The translations under genes and the position numbers were made by a program. 64,000 nt of DNA from Bicyclus anynana (lineage: Eukaryota > Arthropoda > Insecta > Lepidoptera > Nymphalidae): contig NC_069095.1 of the NCBI RefSeq assembly GCF_947172395.1, forward strand, positions 7,316,001-7,380,000, in the 5' to 3' direction. Shown piece after piece: positions 1 to 11,210 of this stretch (position 1 is its first letter; every line of letters starts with the position of its first letter). Under the pieces are notes generated by a model. The model did no database searches. It saw nothing but the letters and a program-made list of their open reading frames with translations, and was not told where the DNA came from.

Positions 1-892
1 TCTTTTCTACCCGTCGACACTCCGTATTGTAGACGAGTGGAAAGGTGTCTTTGTAGTAAACGTAATGAGATTTGAAGTGTTGTAACTCTTCTGCTGGTAT
101 TTTCCTGTTTCATGGTATTCATGCGGCTATGTTTATTTTTTTTTAATTACGTCATCGGTCCAGGTTAGCCTATGTTTCTGATATAATTTCGAATGACGAG
201 TTCAGCTTTGACTCCAGGATCGGGCTATGAATTTCGCCTTTATAGTTTCGTCATATCCGTCTGTCCGCCCGTCCGTCCGCGGCGGTTTAGCGCAGAAACT
301 ATTACAACTAGAAAGCTGTAAGTTAGCATGATTATCTATGTAAATAAAAGAAAGTCGGGTTTATTACAACACTTATAACTCGAGATCTGCTGGACTGATT
401 TTCATGGTTTTTGATTTGTTGGATTTCTCTACGCCAAGAATAGCAGAATATGTCATGTATAACAATGAAAACTCGACTAATAAATAATTATGAAAGATGA
501 GTAATTTTCCATGTCCATCCTGTCAAATACATAAAATGATTGACATTTATACGTGCATACAAAAATACTGACAAATGATTAACATTTACGCTTGCGTTCA
601 TAAATTTATTGTGTAAATTAAACTTTCTATTACCGAAAGCAATTTTTAAGATTTACTCTAAAGGTTAACGAATTCGTAAATGTCTTTTTATGTTGTCTAT
701 GATTTTTCCAAGATAAATAATTTACATACGTATAAAAATCAATACCACTTTTCGTTGTTATTTTAGAACAGGCTTATCTATTCAGACCAAATGTTTAAGC
801 TTTGTTTGAACTATTTAGTAGATGGCTTATGTAAAGTTTGCACAAAACCGGCTGTCATTTATTACATTTTTTGTAACAAATGAATTCAGAAG

Positions 893-1120
893 TAGGGTAT
901 GGTAGGGTTAGGGTTGGGTAGGGTGTTGGTAGAGTAGGGGTAGGGTAGGATAGGGTGGGTGTAGGGTAGGGGTAGGGTAGGGGTATGGTTAGGTTAGGAT
1001 AGGGTGGGTGTAGGGTAGGAGTAGGGTAGGGGTAGAGTAGGTGTAGGTTAGTATAGGGTAGGTATAGGGAAGAAGTGCACATTAGTCAAAGCGTAGCTTG
1101 ACCGGGTCGGCTAGTGTAGT
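893..1120 (-). mobile_element. Dispersed repeat with TAGGG array, reversed
   Basis: A TAGGG/GGGTA pentamer-hexamer array fills 893-1070 on the + strand. It is followed by a sequence whose complement reads GACCCGGTCAAGCTACGC, matching the head of the copy at 31978. The array is therefore part of a dispersed element. Confidence 0.6.
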
Positions 1121-1477
1121 TAGTTTATTTCGTAGTGTGGGGTATCCTTGGATAGGTAATTAATTATAAGATATGTGGGGTCTTTTTCCAATCTTTTTGA
1201 TTTAGGGATCCGTTTGTAAAATATTAAGAGCTAATTTTTGTTAGAGTCAAGTGTCCCCACACTCTACCGGGTAAACAGTTATTTATACAGGATACAGGAT
1301 ACGTGAAAAATTCACAAAAGTAGAATACATAATGAAATTACAAGGAAACTTAAAAAACGTATTTTGAAATCGTAAATTGAGGATGAATTTTTTATCGTCT
1401 ATCCCATGGTGTGTGGGTAAGGTTATCGGTATTGTTTTAGTTTAGTTTAGTTTTAGTTAAACTTAATCTACGGAACC

Positions 1478-2704
1478 CTCAGAATACAGAAAACCACCAG
1501 AAGCCACGTTTAGATGTCATTCTATAGTGCGCAGTGTGTCCAAAAATTGTACACAACAGCCTGCACTCGTCGCAATTCTCACCCGCGTAATGTTGCTAGT
1601 ACATGAGGCTGTTAAATTTTTCCCTATTTTGTGGTAAAAATTTATAATGTTAAAAGGAAAACAATAAGTGTACAGTTCATCACATTAAATGTTAACTTGT
1701 ATGGTAAATAATAAAAACAGTGGGACCGGTTTTCTAGTGATTGCTAAGAGTCAGCAAGAAAATGAACTCTAAAAAATTTAAGACAAGGACAAATAAATAA
1801 TAGATATAATAAGACGGTTATTATAAAACTTATCAACTAACAAACTAAAGAAATACATATTTACAATAATAATTTTATATATTCCATATAATTATATTAT
1901 ATTATTATTATAAATATGTATTTCAATCGTGTGCACAGTCATTATTATCTCGTCTTATTTCTCTAATTTTTATGTCTCTTAAAATTCAAGTATAAATAAG
2001 GCCATTGAATTGGTTTAATATCTTTTAAGAATGTGTTTTGAAGATAAAAATATTTTATTTAATCCTCTTGCTCAAACAAACAAGCAAACAAGTAGGTACA
2101 CAAACAAACAAAAGACCAAACAAGCACACGAAAACAAACAAATGTGCAAACAAACACACAAACAGACAAGAACGAACGAACTTATTATAATATAGCACGC
2201 CATTGTTATTTGTAAAATTTTAAAGCTTTAAGATTATTTTACACTTTCTTTATCTGCGCTGATTACCACAATTTTATTTCAACTTAATTGCCGGAACCTA
2301 TGCCTACCTATTTAGTTGATTAATATTTTACATAAATAATAAATCCTTGAATTGAAATTAAAAGTAGGGAAAATCAAAAAAATTACATTGGCAACACTTA
2401 CAAAATGAAGTCATCGGTTTCTATGACAACTAAATTCACGTAAAAATTATTCATTATTTTAACATAAGAATATTTATTTGTGCTACTTACACGTGAAATG
2501 TGATCCTATTCAGTTTCTTTTTTCTACCAACGGCATTTTTACACGAAGGAATAGCACAAGACGGCTTAATTTAATTAAATTTGTCACCTGTATAGCACGT
2601 CAAACAACACGACAAACACAGAGTGAGTAATCGTAAAATGTGTAGTTTAAATGGCTTCACTTCTTTGCGCTATCACTCCTTCTGGTGGTTTTCTGTATTC
2701 TGAG
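1478..2704. mobile_element. hAT-like non-autonomous DNA transposon, 1,227 bp
   Basis: Perfect 26-bp terminal inverted repeats at 1478-1503 and 2679-2704, starting CTCAGAATACAG. They are flanked by a perfect 8-bp direct repeat ACGGAACC at 1470-1477 and 2705-2712. An 8-bp duplication is typical of the hAT superfamily. No transposase-like frame is present inside, so it is probably a deletion derivative. The interior includes an AAAC-rich simple stretch (2070-2185). Confidence 0.8.
2070..2185. repeat. AAAC-rich simple sequence
   Basis: Degenerate run of CAAA/AAAC units (CAAACAAACAAGCAAACAAG and similar) inside the hAT-like element at 1478-2704. Low complexity, no coding sense. Confidence 0.7.
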
Positions 2705-2712
2705 ACGGAACC

Positions 2713-3063
2713 CTACAGCTGCATATAAGCTGTTAATGGTGATGATGCTCAAATGGTCACGGGTGCATAAAAATACATCTTATTATATCTAAAAATTATA
2801 CTAGATAATTATAATTACAAAAAAGGATCGATAAAATTAATAAACACAAGTGCGACCAAAGTCGAAGGAAACTTTGTACTATTAGGTATATATTCTGTGG
2901 CGACACTCGGTATTTTTAAACTATCTGTTGTCAGCGACTTAGTCGGCGTAAACTTTTTCCCTCGATTCAATCCGGATGAAGTTGGGAACGGCGACCATTA
3001 TATAACTAACTACAAGTATGAATGAAGCTATTTTTAAGTTTTCAGAAATTTGTCATTGAATAA
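2713..3063. other. AT-rich stretch, nothing recognised
   Basis: No supportable open frame or repeat motif found on either strand. It follows the right target duplication of the hAT-like element. Confidence 0.5.
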
Positions 3064-3430
3064 GTAATCCTGTTAGCTCGATTTCAACCTTGGACAAAAT
3101 AACTATGACAAAAAATGTTTGACTTTCACTAATGTATATAAGAAAATGTAAAATGAAAGGTTTATTTTGAAAACGATATTCCACGTCATGTCATAATATT
3201 TTAACTCACAGCTGTCACCGTAGACACAGAAAGAAGTAGACAACTGATTGGCGTACGCTTGTAAATCAAAATCTAATAACTTTAACATTATTTTGACATC
3301 ACAACACTAGCAAACCGAATCATTTTCAACCGACGAAAAACGGAGAGGAGCTTATAATTTCGACGCGTATATATTTTTTTATGTATGAACACGCGTAACT
3401 AAGGTTTGGCACCTTCTTCAAAGTGATCAG
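3064..3430 (-). repeat. Dispersed repeat fragments
   Basis: 3240-3260 reversed matches the sequence near 20310-20330 (GTACGCCAATCAGTTGTCTA). 3404-3480 resembles the right end of the foldback at 63616-63781 and its flank (GGCACC..CTTCAAAGTGATCAG). Both are pieces of repeats; their boundaries are unclear. Confidence 0.4.
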
Positions 3431-4155
3431 TTGGTAGAAAATATTACATTATTATTTTTCGCTTCTTTGTTTCGTGGGTACGTTTATGTTTAGAGTCGGT
3501 AGTATGTTTTTCTTAAATAATTATTTCATTTATGGAAAGTCCTTCATGTATAGAGTGACTTTACAGAGTTACAAATCATAAAAAAAAATACAAAATATAA
3601 TGTAATTCAAGAATTTTTAAAATTCAAAGTGGGTAAATATGGGTTGAAAGTCAACATTGTCCACACGGACGAAATCGCGGGAGTCTGTTACTAGTTAAAT
3701 AGATTTACTGAGCAATTTTTTTTGCAATTCTTAGGTACAAGTAATTATTTCATTTTAAGTTTTACTAACCTGCGGCGCTCTGCAAAACTATTATAAAATG
3801 TTAATTTACCGTTTCGAGGAGAAAAAAATATAAAGAATTTAAGCTTAGCTTTATGCAATATAGCATTTACCTACGCTTTTGTACGCTATAAAACTTTCTT
3901 AATTTAATTTAACTACATTTTATTAAAAGAGCTATTAACTACAATTGCGCAGTAGTACTCGTTTTGTTAGTTATTAGACTAATTTACAGTTAACGATCTA
4001 GTGCCCGTGACTTTATTTGCTATTATCCAAATCCCGCAGTTTCACGTGTGGGAATACGGGAATAAAATATAGTAGTTGTAGTAAATAGTAAATGTTACTC
4101 CCGGATAATGTAGCTTTCATTTCCTCTTTGCTTTATAATATTAGAATAGACCATA

Positions 4156-4345
4156 GACTAGCGGACGCCTGCGACTTCATCTACGTGAAATTTAATTTAA
4201 TCAAATCCCGCTGGAACCATGGCTTTTTTCGGGATAAAGAGTAGCCTATATGTAGCTTAATAACTTTCCGCATCAACCATTTAAATCGGATCAGCCGTTT
4301 CAAAGATTATCCCGGACAAACAGTCTGACAGGCAAAAAGTTTCCT
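4156..4345 (+). mobile_element. GCGGACG-type dispersed repeat, truncated
   Basis: Begins ACTAGCGGACGCCTGCGAC, then CGCTGGAACCATGG, GGGATAAAGAGTAGCCTAT and AAATCGGATCAGCCG. This order recurs at 19871, 37219, 49000 and 61545. The element is very abundant in Lepidoptera and usually ends CTTTATAATATTAGTA. It is non-coding here. Confidence 0.7.
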
Positions 4346-4742
4346 CAAAAAGGCTCTATTGTGTTTTAGTATCATTTAGTAACTAAAAGCACTTTAGATA
4401 TCGTGCTTTTTATATAACATATACTTTAATTTCATTTATTTATACAAAGTGTTGCGGCGTATTTCCCATAACTTCAATATGTTGACAACTCCACATTATA
4501 GGAGCCGAACTGCATAACTAATTTTTTTAAACTAAAAATAACTTCTTATGTTTTCATACAAAGTAATTCAAATAATTCCGACTATCCATGTAACACAGGC
4601 CTTTATCTATCCCTGCATTTTAAAATACGCCATTGTAGTGGTAAGACTGTTGATATAGGCGAGGAAATGCAACTCACTCCACACTTCACTAGTAGGTAAG
4701 CTAGTACTTGATATTTATCAATGAATAAAACTTATTAGGCTT

Positions 4743-5035
4743 CAACGTGTCAATCAGAAGCGTGAACTTTTGCAGACCGTCAAGACGAGAAAAGTCGCGT
4801 ATCTAGGGCATGTGCTACGACACGAGAGATACGAGCTTCTACAGATCATCTTGATGGGAAAGGTTGCTGGTGGAAGAGGCGTTGGTCGCAGAAAGAATTA
4901 TTGGCTGAGAAACATCAGAGTGGACTGGGATCGCGAGCGCCGCACAATTATTTCGCCTCGCGAAGGATAGAGACGAGTTCAAGAAACTGACTGCCAACCT
5001 TGGGGCACCCTAAGAAGGAGAAGAAGAAGAAGTTT
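4743..5035 (+). pseudogene. LINE reverse-transcriptase C-terminal fragment, broken
   Basis: The frame from 4770 encodes a segment reading KVAYLGHVLRHERYELLQ, then GKVAGGRGVGRRKNYWLRNI. This is the C-terminal tail of a non-LTR retrotransposon ORF2 common in insects. The frame then shifts and ends near a stop at 5010 (reading ANLGAP), followed by a GAA-repeat tail. It is 5' truncated and carries at least one frameshift. Confidence 0.75.
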
Positions 5036-5797
5036 GGCTAAGTCATACTATAAGGAAGAGGATAATTTAAGATCTATTTACAAAAGAAATATTTTTACTC
5101 CAAAAATTTTAGAACACATGTTCCTTAGACATTTCAAATTTGGTTTACTTAAAGAATAACCCTAGAGTTATGGGAAATGCCCCCGAGCACCCTGTAGAAG
5201 TAACAGTAGTTATATAACTATTTCTAGTATCAAACTTTTCTATATTCATGTTTCATCAATCAATTGTGATGATCTTATATATCCCTAAACTTGAGAAGAG
5301 ATTGATACATTAGTTTGATGGATATACAAACTTTTATCCCTTATTTTACCACCCTCAAGTTTTTATTAAACAATGTCTTCCTTCAGGGTTCTGTAAAATT
5401 CATTAAATTGAAAAACCAGCTAAACGCGTCTCAGCACAGGCAGGTCACGTCACCTAGCGATTTAGAATAATGATTTTGGTTGGTCGACTACAACTTTTAT
5501 TAATTAGCTGTGAAAGTTGTTTTTATTTCATTACTAATTCTGTGAATTTTTTACATAAACATTCTTTAACTGGCAGAGGCGGTGACATTTGAGTCTAAAA
5601 AACATTAGCACTTTAAAGCTTAATAATTCACAAACAGATTCCTACGAGTAGGTGTATTGAAAAAAGATATTCATACCCACAAAGTTTTAAAAACCTATAT
5701 CCAATAACATCCCACGCTATGTATAAAACAAGTAAAAAAATTCGTTTCCACTTCACATGCGGAACCCAAAAAAATATTTATCTTGATTTTATTGTTT

Positions 5798-6130
5798 ACT
5801 AGCAGATGGCCGCGACTTCGACCGCGTGAAAATCGATGTACACTTTATTATTTATCTATTCGCATGTTTTATATATAATAAATAGTCCACTAATCATTTT
5901 ACAAAAATAGAACTCCAAACATGAATGGCCGAAGGCCGCGTGTTTTATATGCTTGGATAAAATGCCGAGCCAAAGCCACGGTTGGAGGCCCTATCACAAT
6001 CCCCACGCGTTTTATGTACTTAGGTAAAATACCCAGCCGAAGTCACGGTCGGAGGCGTTACCACAAACGTATCTTTAAGTACGCGTTAAAAAAAAAAGTT
6101 AATTATTCATATTCTGGACTGAAATTTTAA
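5798..6130 (+). mobile_element. GCGGACG-type repeat variant with internal 70-bp duplication
   Basis: Head ACTAGCAGATGGCCGCGAC, then a stretch shared with 35610-35760 (TATATAATAAATAGTC-CACTAAT). Inside, 5937-6000 and 6007-6067 are imperfect copies of each other (CGCGTxTTTATxTxCTTxGxTAAAAT, then AGCC-AAG-CACGGT-GGAGGC). The 69-codon open frame across it is a by-product of the repeat. Confidence 0.55.
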
Positions 6131-6399
6131 ACAACCCATTGACAATATATTTATTGATTTAATTAATTTAATGTAATAAAACTTTTCTTCAAGTAAACAG
6201 GCGCTCGGGTCGCACGGAAATGGCCGTACTCCCTGTCGTGATAAAACTGGTTACCAGGATAAAACTATACCACTGATTTTGAAATAAAATACATCTTTAT
6301 GTAGGTTAGAGTATAGGCAATAATAACTATAAACACATACCGCAAACGGTGTATAACACTTACACTTACGCGTGTTAAAGTTTATCACTGCGATAAAAT

Positions 6400-6542
6400 A
6401 ATCGCTTGGCGTTACATCTTTGCCGGTAGGGTGGATAACTAGCCGAAGCCTCCCAGCCAGACCTAGACGAATTATGAAAACCTTAATCGGCCCAGCCGGG
6501 AATCGAACCCAGGACCTCCGTCTTATAAATCCACCGCGTATT
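6400..6542 (-). mobile_element. SINE-A fragment, reversed
   Basis: Reversed tRNA-like half of SINE-A: GGTCCTGGGTTCGAT-CCGGCTGGGCCG on the minus strand, with B-box-like GGTTCGATTCCC, then the GCTTCGGC and TACCGGCAAAG body. The 3' body is missing. Confidence 0.7.
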
Positions 6543-6664
6543 GACAACATGTCTGGCTTTAGTTTTATTAGTCAGTAGTTGCTTGCCGTACTTACCAATA
6601 GCATGCACTAACAACTTTTTTAAAATTACTAGCCCGCTTTGTTAGCTTGAAATTGAATTTATTA

Positions 6665-6910
6665 TAAACTAGATGAAGACCCGGCTTCGCTCGGGTAAAA
6701 TTTCACTCCATAATACACACATAAATAGTAACATGGACTTTTCCGGGATAAAAAGTAGCCAATATTTTGCTCAATAACGCTCAATAAAGTTCCTTATAAA
6801 AGATTAGCACGGAAAAACAGGCAGACATAGAAAAATTTAAAAAAAGCTTGATTGAATTTTAGTATCGTGTAAAAACTACAAGCACTTGAGAAAATTACAG
6901 ATTTCTTGAA
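6665..6910 (+). mobile_element. Dispersed repeat, GAAGACCCGGCTTCGCTCGG head
   Basis: Diverged relative of the GCGGACG-type repeat: ACTAGATGAAGACCCGGC head, then CCGGGATAAAAAGTAGCC. Non-coding. Confidence 0.5.
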
Positions 6911-7395
6911 ACCACAGACAGACACTTCAATTTTATTTATATTGGTGAAGTTCTGGTCCACACAAGCTCTCGCTCTATGACGTGTATTTGAATGTTAACA
7001 TTGGCATCGATAACGATCTCTGCGCGTATTCCAGCGTCGTATTCCACAAGAATGACGCGGCATCGCCCACGAGATGTCTATCAAGACTTATATTAATCTG
7101 GCTGACATCGTTTTAGGTCGCTTGAACGTGGCCCACATTAAAAATAAACGTGTCCAGGTCCGGCGAGTAGAGCGTTTACAACGAGCCGCGACATTTAAAA
7201 CGGGTGCACTTTCTATTTGCGATGCCGCAGCTGCCGCATCCTATCGACCTGGCTCTCCAGTCACGCGTTTGAGCTCAACGTGTACCCAGTGGCATGCACT
7301 AACTAGGGTACTAACAGTGAGCAAAAATAGCAATGTCATTAAAAAAAAAACCTTTGTACTTGGACGGTTGAGAGCGTAGACTGTAGACCCTTACA

Positions 7396-7727
7396 TTTTT
7401 TTTTTTTTTTATTTTTTACAAGTTAGCCCTTGACCACAATCTCACTTGATGGTAAGTGATGATGCAGTCTAAGATGGAAGCGGGCTAACTTGTTAGGAGG
7501 AGGATGAAAATCCACACCCCTTTCGGTTTCTACACGGCATCGTACCGGAACGCTAAATCGCTTGGCGGTACGTCTTTGCCGGTAGGGTGGTAACTAGCCA
7601 CGGCCGAAGCCTCCCACCAGCCAGACCTGGACAAATTAAGAAAATCTCAATCTGCCCAGCCGGGGATCGAACCCAGGACCTCCGTTTTGTAAATCCAACG
7701 CGCATACCACTGCGCCACGGGGGCCGT
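7396..7727 (-). mobile_element. SINE-A, near full length, reversed
   Basis: Reading on the minus strand: GGCCCCCGTGGCGCAGTGG (tRNA-like A-box region), GGGTTCGATCCCC (B-box), GGTCTGGCTGG, TACCGGCAAAGACGTACCGCC, GTAGAAACCGAAAGG, TAACAAGTTAGCCCG, a TGATGCATCATCA-type region, and a poly-T (A-tail) at 7396-7410. A tRNA-derived SINE with RNA polymerase III promoter boxes; one of the best copies here. Confidence 0.85.
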
Positions 7728-8391
7728 CAAAAAACATCCTCTCTACTAAAGTTACTACCTCTCTCTGACATAGTCCAAAGTTGATAGTTGCCATTGCTTA
7801 CCTGTAGAAAAGACTAAAAAGATTTCAGCTTTGCTAAAATAAGGAAGATCTGACTATTACAGGAATTTCTACTTATTCTATAAAAAACACTGACAGCTCT
7901 ATCTACTGCGTGATTTTGTATTCAGATATATCTATCTAACTGATAGATATATGTGAATACAAAATCACACAGTACATGTCGCACCCAATTTTCTTTTCCC
8001 ATTAATATTAAAACAAAATTACCTAAATAAATGTTTGCACAACAAATAAAACTAGCTTGCTGAAGTACAGTTGTCAAGAAAGGTTAATGTGACAAGTTTA
8101 GCTTTTTGCTTCTAAAAATATTTCAAAAAGATCACGGAAAAGTGTTTTCCGTTGAAATATTGTGAATATTTACATACACTTTTCCTAAAGTGAAATAGAA
8201 ACTGTACAAGACTTTTTACTTCACTTAGTTACTCGTATTATTCTTATTAGTAAAATCTTGTTATTCAAACTTCCGTTATTGAAAACTAACACCAAGATAA
8301 CTCGAGTAAAACCCGTGGTTTTTCCCGCGTAATTCCCATTTCCGTTAGATTACGGGGTTAAAATATAGCCTGTTTGACTCCCTGATAGTGG
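7728..8391. other. AT-rich stretch with one palindrome
   Basis: No coding sequence seen. It holds the 27-bp-arm palindrome at 7910-7968, and at 8300-8390 the eroded start of a GCGGACG-type repeat (CCCGTGGTTTTTCCCGCG, AAATATAGCCT). Confidence 0.5.
7910..7968. repeat. Palindrome with 27-bp arms
   Basis: Arms 7910-7936 and 7942-7968 match at 26 of 27 positions (GTGATTTTGTATTCA..), loop 5 nt. Probably a remnant foldback element. Confidence 0.85.
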
Positions 8392-8689
8392 TTTTTTTTT
8401 TTACAAGTTAGCCCTTGACTACAATATCATCTGATGGTAAATGATGATGCAATCTAAGATGGAAGCGTGAAAAATTGTTAGAAGGAGTATGAAAATCCAC
8501 ACCCCTTACAGTTTCTACACGGCATCGTACTAGAACGCTAAATCGCTTGGCTGTATTTGTCGGTAGGGTGGTAACTAACCACGGCCTAAGCCTCTCACCA
8601 GCTAGACTTGGAGCAATTAAGAAAACCTCAATGGGTCTAGCTGGGATTCGAACCCAGGACCTTCGTCACATCATTGCTACAAAGGCCGT
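8392..8689 (-). mobile_element. SINE-A, reversed, head damaged
   Basis: Poly-T at 8392, ACAAGTTAGCCCTTGACTAC, then the full body to GGGATTCGAACCCAGG (B-box). The A-box half is partly lost between 8665 and 8690. Confidence 0.8.
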
Positions 8690-8747
8690 CAAGTGTATCT
8701 TTCTATTGATGAAAAATTTTGCAAATCAGTACAGTAATATCAGATCC

Positions 8748-8820
8748 AATAATGCAAATAAACAAACAATCAAATCTTTTCTCTTTATAATATTAGTACC
8801 TAACTATGTGTAAGCTCTAT
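8748..8820. repeat. Direct repeat flanking SINE-B, left copy
   Basis: AATAATGCAAATAAACAAAC..CTCTTTATAATATTAGTACCTA recurs at 9223-9290 with few changes, on the other side of SINE-B. It resembles the end of the GCGGACG-type repeat. Confidence 0.7.
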
Positions 8821-8823
8821 ATG

Positions 8824-9211
8824 TAATAATAATAATATGCCCCCGACCGACTTTTCGGTCACGCCGGCTAATCTCATGGCGAGATTAACCATGTACGCAG
8901 GAGATATTATAGTGCACAAGTGTATGCGCAAGCACAGGTGCACTCTCTCTTCCCTCGCTCTCGAAATCCGATGGGACGGCAAACCGACACGACCGGTGAG
9001 AGATCAGGCGCAGGACCGACGGGTTTACGTGCTCTCCGAGGCACGGGGGTGTACTAACACCGCCAACTTCTCAACTCCAGGCTGCTATTAAGATTTTTCT
9101 TGTAAGAAAAATCCCAATATCCTATTACGTTTTTGTTGGCCTGACTCGGGATTCGAACCCTGGACCTCATTGTCCGTAGCTGAACCAGCTAACCACGGGA
9201 CCAATAAGGCA
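8824..9211 (-). mobile_element. SINE-B, near full length, reversed
   Basis: Minus strand reads GGTCCCGTGGTTAGCTGG (tRNA-like head), GGGTTCGAATCCCGAG (B-box), a long body with GGAGTTGAGAAGTTGGCGG and GTGCACCTGTGCTTGCGC, and ends GGGGGCATATTATTATTATT. Matches the copy at 44207-44594 throughout. The open frames on both strands here are shadows of the SINE. Confidence 0.85.
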
Positions 9212-9222
9212 GTTGAGTTCGA

Positions 9223-9290
9223 ATAATGCAAATAAACAAACAATCAAATCTTTCCTCTTTATAATATTAGTACCTACAGTGCAAGCTCAT
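9223..9290. repeat. Direct repeat flanking SINE-B, right copy
   Basis: Partner of 8748-8820; downstream similarity continues patchily (GTGxAAGCTC). Confidence 0.7.
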
Positions 9291-10045
9291 TACGTACTCG
9301 TATATTGAATAACAAAAGCTCCATTGCAATTACTGTCAAATTTAACGTTGTCGAGGCATCTTCTGAGGAAGCTCTCTCTGAATGAAATACCTTTACCCTT
9401 TACCTTATCTGTCTGGACGGCGTTGCCACGTGGAATCTTCCTTTACCTACTGGTGAAAAATAGCAAAGTAAAAATTATTCATCTAACTTTTAGTTGAGTT
9501 CAGTTCATCTAAATAATTTTTTTCTCAATTCAGTGTTATCTAAATTAATATCATAATTATGTTTGTTTATAATTTTATTTTCGTTGTTGGAGTAGAAGGT
9601 TAGCTCGGTATGGACATGCAATGCGACTTCAAAAACATACTGACTAAACTAAGAAGCGAAAAAAAATATCATACTAAGTTCTATATATCATATTATGTAC
9701 TAACTGATGATCAGTTTAAAGGCGGTGCTAGCCCGATGATGTATTTTGCTTTGCCTTGCGTTGTAAATTGCCTTAGTTTGATTTATTTTTATAATTTTTT
9801 AATAATATTTTGTATTATTAAGATATAAAAAGGAGAAATAATTACTATAATAAAACTTTAATATATAAATACGAAGGGTACAACATCTACATTTGACGTA
9901 CAAAGATGAAAGGCAGGGAGGTAGTTTACAGTCAGTAGAACATCTGCTAAGAACGGATTTTGTCGGGCCGGATTAAGGAGGTCTAAGGGCGGCCGAAGTC
10001 GTAGGCGTCCGCAAATCATTACCTAACATGGCGATTAGATTAGAA
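9291..10045. other. AT-rich stretch, nothing recognised
   Basis: A 72-codon frame at 9610-9828 (+) has no recognisable motifs and ends in low-complexity AT. A short GGAGGTCTAAGGGCGGCCGAAGTCG..GGCGTCCGC piece near 9990-10012 looks like a GCGGACG-type repeat end. Confidence 0.4.
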
Positions 10046-10052
10046 AAGTGCT

Positions 10053-10270
10053 TGTGGGAGGCTTCGGCCGTGGCTAGTTACCACCCTACCGGCAAAAGAC
10101 GTACCGCCAAGCGATTTAGCGTTCCGGTACGATGCCGTGTAGAAACCGAAAGGGGTGTGGATTTTCATCCTCCTCCTTGACAAGTTAGCCCGCTTCCATC
10201 TTAGACTGCATCATCACTTACCATCAGGTGAGATTGTAGTCAAGGGCTAACTTGTAAAGAATAAAAAAAA
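10053..10270 (+). mobile_element. SINE-A, 5' truncated
   Basis: Starts in the body at GGGAGGCTTCGGCCGTGG and runs through TACCGCCAAGCGATTTAGCG and CCGCTTCCATC to GTAAAGAATAAAAAAAA. The tRNA-like head is missing. Confidence 0.85.
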
Positions 10271-10320
10271 AGTGCTTGTGAACTAAGCCTACTGGATATA
10301 AATGAATTTTGACTTCGACT
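10271..10320 (+). mobile_element. Jockey/CR1-like LINE 3' tail
   Basis: AGTGCTTGTGAACTAAGCCT then ATAAATGAATTTTGACTT, the same terminal segment found at 17803 and (reversed) at 32964. Confidence 0.65.
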
Positions 10321-10486
10321 TATAGGTACGTAGCCATCTAATGTGTGTAGGTAAGAACTCCGTGGTAAATCTGTAGGGATTCGTTAGTTCACGTTAAAAT
10401 ATGGCGGGTAAACTCGGTAACGCTGTTACTCCATTACAGTTTGTTTGCTTCACACTGTGTGGCCGGTGATTGCCGCTTAATTTATT

Positions 10487-10592
10487 CAGTTTTGCATTTC
10501 TCTCGCGTTGTGTGCATTTTATGAAATTAAATATCACGTGTTGCAAACGGTGAAATAAACCATCGTGAAGAATCCTGCATACCTGAGAATTT
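10487..10592 (+). mobile_element. SINE-C internal fragment
   Basis: GTTGTGTGCATTTTATGAAA, TATCACGTGTTGCAAACGGTGAA, CATCGTGAAGAATCCTGCATACC: the middle part of SINE-C. Confidence 0.7.
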
Positions 10593-10740
10593 TTATTTTT
10601 ATTTTATTTATTTATAATAAGTTTATTGCACAAAAAAGAAAATAACATAAGAACACATAAATTTTTAGGCAAAAGGCGACCTTATCACTAATAGTGATCT
10701 CTTCCAGGCAACCTAAACATAAATAATCTAAATATCCTGT
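10593..10740 (-). mobile_element. LINE 3' UTR-like fragment, reversed
   Basis: Repeated TTTATTTATTT, then AAGTTTATTGCACAAAAAAG and GCGACCTTATCACTAATAGTGATCTCTTCCAGGCAACC. The same segment occurs in the opposite sense near 53350-53480. Confidence 0.55.
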
Positions 10741-10837
10741 GAGATGGGAAATTGCAATACAATAAATTATAAGTAATATTCACGAAATAATAATAACTAA
10801 TATAATAAATAAATAAAAACACTATAATTTTATTAAC

Positions 10838-11086
10838 TTTTTTTTTATTCTTTACTACAATCTCACCTGATGGTAAGTGATGATGCAATCTAAGATGGAA
10901 TCGGGCTAACTTTTTAGGAGGAGGATGAAATCCACTCTCCTTTCGGTTTCTACACGACGTCGTACCGGATTGCTAAATCGCTTGGCGTCTTTGTCGGTAG
11001 GGTGGTAACTAGCCACGGCCAAAGCCTCGAACCCAGGATCTCCGTCTTGTAAGTCCACTCCGCATACCACTGCGCCACGGAGGCCG
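10838..11086 (-). mobile_element. SINE-A, reversed, internally deleted
   Basis: Poly-T, TACTACAATCTCACCTGATGG, the body, then a jump to CGAACCCAGGATCTCCG and the tRNA-like head complement ending GGAGGCCG at 11086. The CCAGCCAGACC segment is deleted. Confidence 0.8.
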
Positions 11087-11210
11087 AAAAACTCTCTACG
11101 TGTGTAAAGTCTGTCAATCGGCATTGACCCAGCGCAGCGTGGTGGACTATTAGCCTAACCCCTTGCATTCTGAGAGGAGACTGTGCTCAACAGTGGGCCG
11201 GATATGGCTG
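11087..11210 (+). mobile_element. SINE-C 3' fragment
   Basis: CTCTACGTGTGTAAAGTCTG, then GCGTGGTGGACTATTAGCC, TCTGAGAGGAGACTGTGCTC and GCCGGATATGG, the 3' third of SINE-C, abutting SINE-A. Confidence 0.75.

Noticed and set aside
893..1070. TAGGG array as telomeric sequence
   Set aside because: The unit differs from the insect TTAGG repeat, the arrays are short and irregular, and each sits inside a dispersed repeat.
8837..9091. Open frames of 60-88 codons on both strands
   Set aside because: They fall entirely inside SINE-B and recur in the copy at 44207-44594.
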